A stretch of 64,000 nucleotides of DNA from JAMXLO01 sp963812075 (GTDB lineage Bacteria; Pseudomonadota; Alphaproteobacteria; Acetobacterales; Acetobacteraceae). Location of the stretch: positions 1 to 64,000 of the forward strand of contig CAWETN010000008.1 in NCBI GenBank assembly GCA_963812075.1, written 5' to 3'. The position numbers and the translations under genes are program-made. The notes beneath the pieces are model-generated. The model was not told the DNA's origin. It did no database searches and worked only from the letters and a program-made list of their open reading frames with translations. Shown piece after piece: positions 61,506 through 64,000 of the stretch; within the stretch, counting starts at the first letter, position 1; every line of letters begins with the position of its first letter.

Positions 61506-63578
61506 ATGATCGATCGGAGCCGCCGATTTTTATCGGCGTCGGCAGCGGCCTTGCTGTTGGGTCTGACCAGCGCAGCACTCGCCGCGGATCCAGACATGGA
61601 CAGCCTGTTGAAAGGGCCTGTTGGCAAGGACTGGGTCACCAACGGCGGCAACATGACCAATCAGCGCTACTCGACGCTGAAGCAGATCAACACCGACAAC
61701 GTGAAGCAGCTCAAGGGCGCCTGGATGACCCGCCTGAAGGGCTCCGGCATGGGCGGCAAGTACTCTGCCGAGGCTACGCCCCTGGTCAAGGACGGCATCA
61801 TGTACATGGTGACCGGCAACGACGACGTGTTCGCGCTGGACGCGAAGACCGGTGAATTCAAGTGGGAGCGTTGGTCGGGAATCGATCAGCAGATATCCAC
61901 CGTATGCTGCGGCTGGCTGAACCGCGGGCTCGCGATGGGCGAAGGCATGGTGTTCCTGGGCCAGCTCGACGCCAACGTGGTGGCGCTCGACATGAAGACC
62001 GGCAAGGAGGTGTGGAAGACGCCGATCGAGGACTGGAAGAACGGCTACGGCGTGACCGCCGCGCCGCTCTACTACGATGGGATCATCTACAGCGGCATGA
62101 CCGGCGGCGAGTACGGCGTGCGCGGCCGGCTGACGGCGCTGGAAGCGAAGACCGGCAAGATACTTTGGCGCTCGTACACGCTGCCGGCGCCGGGTGAAGT
62201 CGGTGCCGATACCTGGCCGGCGGGCACCACCCACGCGATGCGCGGCGGCGCCAGCATCTGGAACACGCCGGCGCTCGATCCGGAGCTCGGGCTGGTGTAT
62301 TTCGCCACCGGCAATTGCGGGCCGGACTACGACGGCGCGATGCGCGAGGGCGACAACCTGTTCTGTGCCTCGATCATGGCGATCGACGCGAAGACCGGCG
62401 CCTACAAGTGGCACTTCCAGCAGGTGCACCACGACATCTGGGACTATGACGCTGCGAGCCCGGTAGTGCTGTTCGACACAACGGTCGACGGCCAGCCGCG
62501 CAAGGCACTGGCCGAGGCGGGGCGCACCGGCTGGGTGTATATACTCGACCGCACCAACGGCAAGCCGCTGGTCGGCATCGAGGAGAAGCCCGTGCCGCAG
62601 GAGCCGCGGCAGAAGACGGCGAAGACCCAGCCGATTCCTGTCGGTGACCCGACCGTGCCGCTGTGCCAGCAGCCGCTGCCCGGCTACCCGCAGGTGGGCT
62701 GCCTCTATGACGTGTTCTGGGATACCCCAGTCGTCATCCAGCCTGGCGGCCAAGGTGGTACCAACTGGTCGCCGATGCCGTACAGCCCGGACACCGGCCT
62801 GCTCTACGTGCCGGGCACAATCCGCGCCAGCGCCTTCGTCCGCTACGGCGACAATACCTGGAAGAACGGCCAGCTCTATACTGGTGGTACACAGGCGCCG
62901 CCGATCGGCTCGCCGTTCGCGGGCACGTTCACCGCGCTCACCGCAAACACCAACAAGATCGCCTGGCAGCAGCAGATGCCGTATCGCATGGGCGGTGGCG
63001 GCGGCTCGACGGTCACCGCCGGCGGCCTGTTGCTGCGCGGCGAACCGGATGGAAACTTCGTCGCGCTGAACGCCAAGACCGGCGAGGTACTGTTCAAGTT
63101 CCAGACCGGCTTCGGCGCCGACGCGCCTCCGGTGGTCTATGAGGTGGACGGCCAGCAGTACATCACCATTGTCACCGGCGGCAACCGGATCCAGGGCAGC
63201 GCGACCGGCGACGCGGTGTGGACATTCGCGCTCAATGGCAACGTCCAGCCGCTGTATCCGCCGCCGCCGCCGGCGACGGTGGCCGGGCCTCTAGGCCCGA
63301 TCGCCGAAGGGGCGGACACAGTGCGGATCGGCGCGAACAACGTCGAGTTCGGCTATTTCCCTGCCCGCACGCGAGTGAAGCCGGGAACCAAGGTGACATT
63401 CACCAACGCCGGCGATCTGCCGCACACCGCAACTGCGACCGCAGGGATGGAAGGCAAGTGGGACACCGGCGTGCTCGCGAAGGGCGATTCGAAGAGCATC
63501 ACCTTCGACAAGCCCGGAACCTACTACTACATCTGTGCACCGCACCCGTACATGTACGGTCAGGTCATCGTCGAATAG
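61506..63578 (+). CDS. PQQ-dependent alcohol/methanol dehydrogenase with C-terminal cupredoxin domain
   Basis: A 690-aa periplasmic quinoprotein. A signal peptide ends near residue 26 (SAALAA). The eight-bladed propeller (about 30-590) shows tryptophan-docking repeats such as DAKTGEFKWER, ALEAKTGKILWR and ALNAKTGEVLFK, the vicinal disulfide Cys134-Cys135 (STVCCGW) over PQQ, and WDYDAASPVV with the catalytic-type Asp. Residues about 597-690 are a blue copper domain with type 1 ligands His640, Cys677, His680 and Met683 (CAPHPYM). The cupredoxin replaces the haem domain of quinohaemoproteins and should accept electrons from PQQ. A small cytochrome c gene follows. Alcohol specificity cannot be read. 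Confidence 0.9.
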   Translation: MIDRSRRFLSASAAALLLGLTSAALAADPDMDSLLKGPVGKDWVTNGGNMTNQRYSTLKQINTDNVKQLKGAWMTRLKGSGMGGKYSAEATPLVKDGIMYMVTGNDDVFALDAKTGEFKWERWSGIDQQISTVCCGWLNRGLAMGEGMVFLGQLDANVVALDMKTGKEVWKTPIEDWKNGYGVTAAPLYYDGIIYSGMTGGEYGVRGRLTALEAKTGKILWRSYTLPAPGEVGADTWPAGTTHAMRGGASIWNTPALDPELGLVYFATGNCGPDYDGAMREGDNLFCASIMAIDAKTGAYKWHFQQVHHDIWDYDAASPVVLFDTTVDGQPRKALAEAGRTGWVYILDRTNGKPLVGIEEKPVPQEPRQKTAKTQPIPVGDPTVPLCQQPLPGYPQVGCLYDVFWDTPVVIQPGGQGGTNWSPMPYSPDTGLLYVPGTIRASAFVRYGDNTWKNGQLYTGGTQAPPIGSPFAGTFTALTANTNKIAWQQQMPYRMGGGGGSTVTAGGLLLRGEPDGNFVALNAKTGEVLFKFQTGFGADAPPVVYEVDGQQYITIVTGGNRIQGSATGDAVWTFALNGNVQPLYPPPPPATVAGPLGPIAEGADTVRIGANNVEFGYFPARTRVKPGTKVTFTNAGDLPHTATATAGMEGKWDTGVLAKGDSKSITFDKPGTYYYICAPHPYMYGQVIVE

Positions 63579-63591
63579 CCACCGTCGCGCT

Positions 63592-63620
63592 CTCCGGTGC
63601 CGGCCACGCCGGCGCCGGAG
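63592..63620 (+). terminator. Hairpin between the PQQ dehydrogenase and cytochrome genes
   Basis: A 13-bp stem (CTCCGGTGCCGGC with one G-U pair) and a 3-nt loop (CAC), 13 bp after the dehydrogenase stop. No T-tract follows, so it may attenuate or stabilise the upstream mRNA rather than terminate fully, giving unequal expression of the two genes. Confidence 0.5.
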
Positions 63621-63655
63621 CCGCGCGGCACGCCCCGATCGTGCACTGCTGATTG

Positions 63656-63988
63656 GTGACCATCGTCCGATCCGCGACATTGGTCTCGCTGCTGGTGCTT
63701 CCACTGCACGCTGCCGCGGCAGACGCGGGAGGCGTCAGCGACGAGTGGGTCATGGCCACGATCCGCAGGCACTGTGCGATGTGCCATGCGGAAACGCCGT
63801 CGCACACGATGCTGCTGGGTCAGCAAGCCCCAAAGGGCGTCGTGCTCGAAAGCATCGAGGACGTGCGCCGGTTCGCCCCGCGCATCATGGAGATGGTGGT
63901 GCGCCGAAAGACCATGCCGTTCGGCAACGAGACGGCGCTGACCGAAGCGGACCGCGCCAAGTTCGGCCAGTGGCTGGCAGCTCAATGA
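63656..63988 (+). CDS. Small periplasmic c-type cytochrome
   Basis: A 110-aa protein with a signal peptide (VRSATLVSLLVLPLHAAAAD) and one haem-attachment motif CAMCH (in IRRHCAMCHAETPSH). The tail (APKGVVLESIEDVRRFAPRI, then KTMPFGNETALTEADR) resembles the cytochrome domain fused to some urate-oxidising membrane proteins (PuuD), with Met in KTMPFGN as the likely axial ligand. It probably takes electrons from the cupredoxin of the preceding dehydrogenase and passes them to an oxidase. The start is uncertain: GTG 63656 or TTG 63653. Confidence 0.75.
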   Translation: MTIVRSATLVSLLVLPLHAAAADAGGVSDEWVMATIRRHCAMCHAETPSHTMLLGQQAPKGVVLESIEDVRRFAPRIMEMVVRRKTMPFGNETALTEADRAKFGQWLAAQ

Positions 63989-64000
63989 GCGGTCAGCGAG
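63985..64000 (+). CDS. Possible start of the next gene (cut by window edge)
   Basis: An ATG at 63985 overlaps the cytochrome stop in an ATGA arrangement and reads MSGQR before the window ends. Overlapping starts of this kind are common in coupled genes; nothing more can be said. Confidence 0.3.

Overview
The window looks like chromosome from a high-GC alphaproteobacterium, most like Acetobacteraceae or a relative (Rhodospirillales/Acetobacterales). The basis is strong G/C bias at third codon positions, an ATP12-type F1 assembly chaperone, two PQQ-type quinoproteins, LipB, a Kdp cluster and Ku. This assignment is an inference; no rRNA gene is present. One tRNA gene is present, tRNA-Leu(GAG) at 26683.

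Layout. 1-2500: a DUF1800 gene cut by the window edge, an OxyR-like regulator with both redox cysteines, a small secreted protein and a PIN-toxin remnant. 2526-6342: a Baeyer-Villiger-type flavin monooxygenase behind an MFS transporter, and a less GC-rich methyltransferase. 6999-15848: a giant secreted haem peroxidase joined to RTX, Ig-like and repeat domains. 15941-19648: a PQQ-type sugar dehydrogenase, a Tyr-rich lipoprotein and a convergent response regulator/HWE-type kinase pair. 19918-21635: a Rieske ring-hydroxylating dioxygenase (alpha and beta). 21677-26768: housekeeping genes (RluC-type pseudouridine synthase, AsmA, ATP12, acylphosphatase, LipB, tRNA-Leu). 26897-34467: a receiver protein, a methyltransferase, the malic enzyme MaeB, a hybrid kinase and a degenerate kinase. 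34607-37897: a J-protein, GalU, phosphomannomutase and an ABM monooxygenase. 38009-41495: a hypothetical gene, a complete IS66-type element with 8-bp target duplication but a dead transposase, and a decayed DUF433/DUF5615 toxin-antitoxin pair. 41672-43084: an amidase. 43147-52078: kdpF-A-B-C-D-E with a PTS EIIA gene coupled downstream and two small membrane proteins upstream. 52729-59781: nitronate monooxygenase, a SnoaL-like protein, an SDR, a PPC-domain protein, membrane and secreted proteins, a Spy/CpxP-like protein and a substrate-binding-like protein. 60038-61198: Ku and its companion. 61506-64000: a PQQ alcohol dehydrogenase with a fused cupredoxin, then a small cytochrome c.

The Kdp region is the best-connected system. 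The pump, its sensor and regulator, and an EIIA(Ntr)-like protein lie together. Two small-protein promoters carry the same layout: two hexamers 11 bp apart, then 28-30 bp further a TATACG box. This suggests a local KdpE regulon that includes an undescribed 56-aa membrane protein. The PQQ dehydrogenase-cupredoxin with its cytochrome looks like a self-contained periplasmic electron chain.

Caution on sequence quality: at least 15 single-base frame breaks interrupt otherwise well-conserved genes, and 13 of them are +1 insertions. Part of the apparent pseudogenisation is therefore probably sequence error. Broken genes are annotated over their full reconstructed extent with the break position stated.
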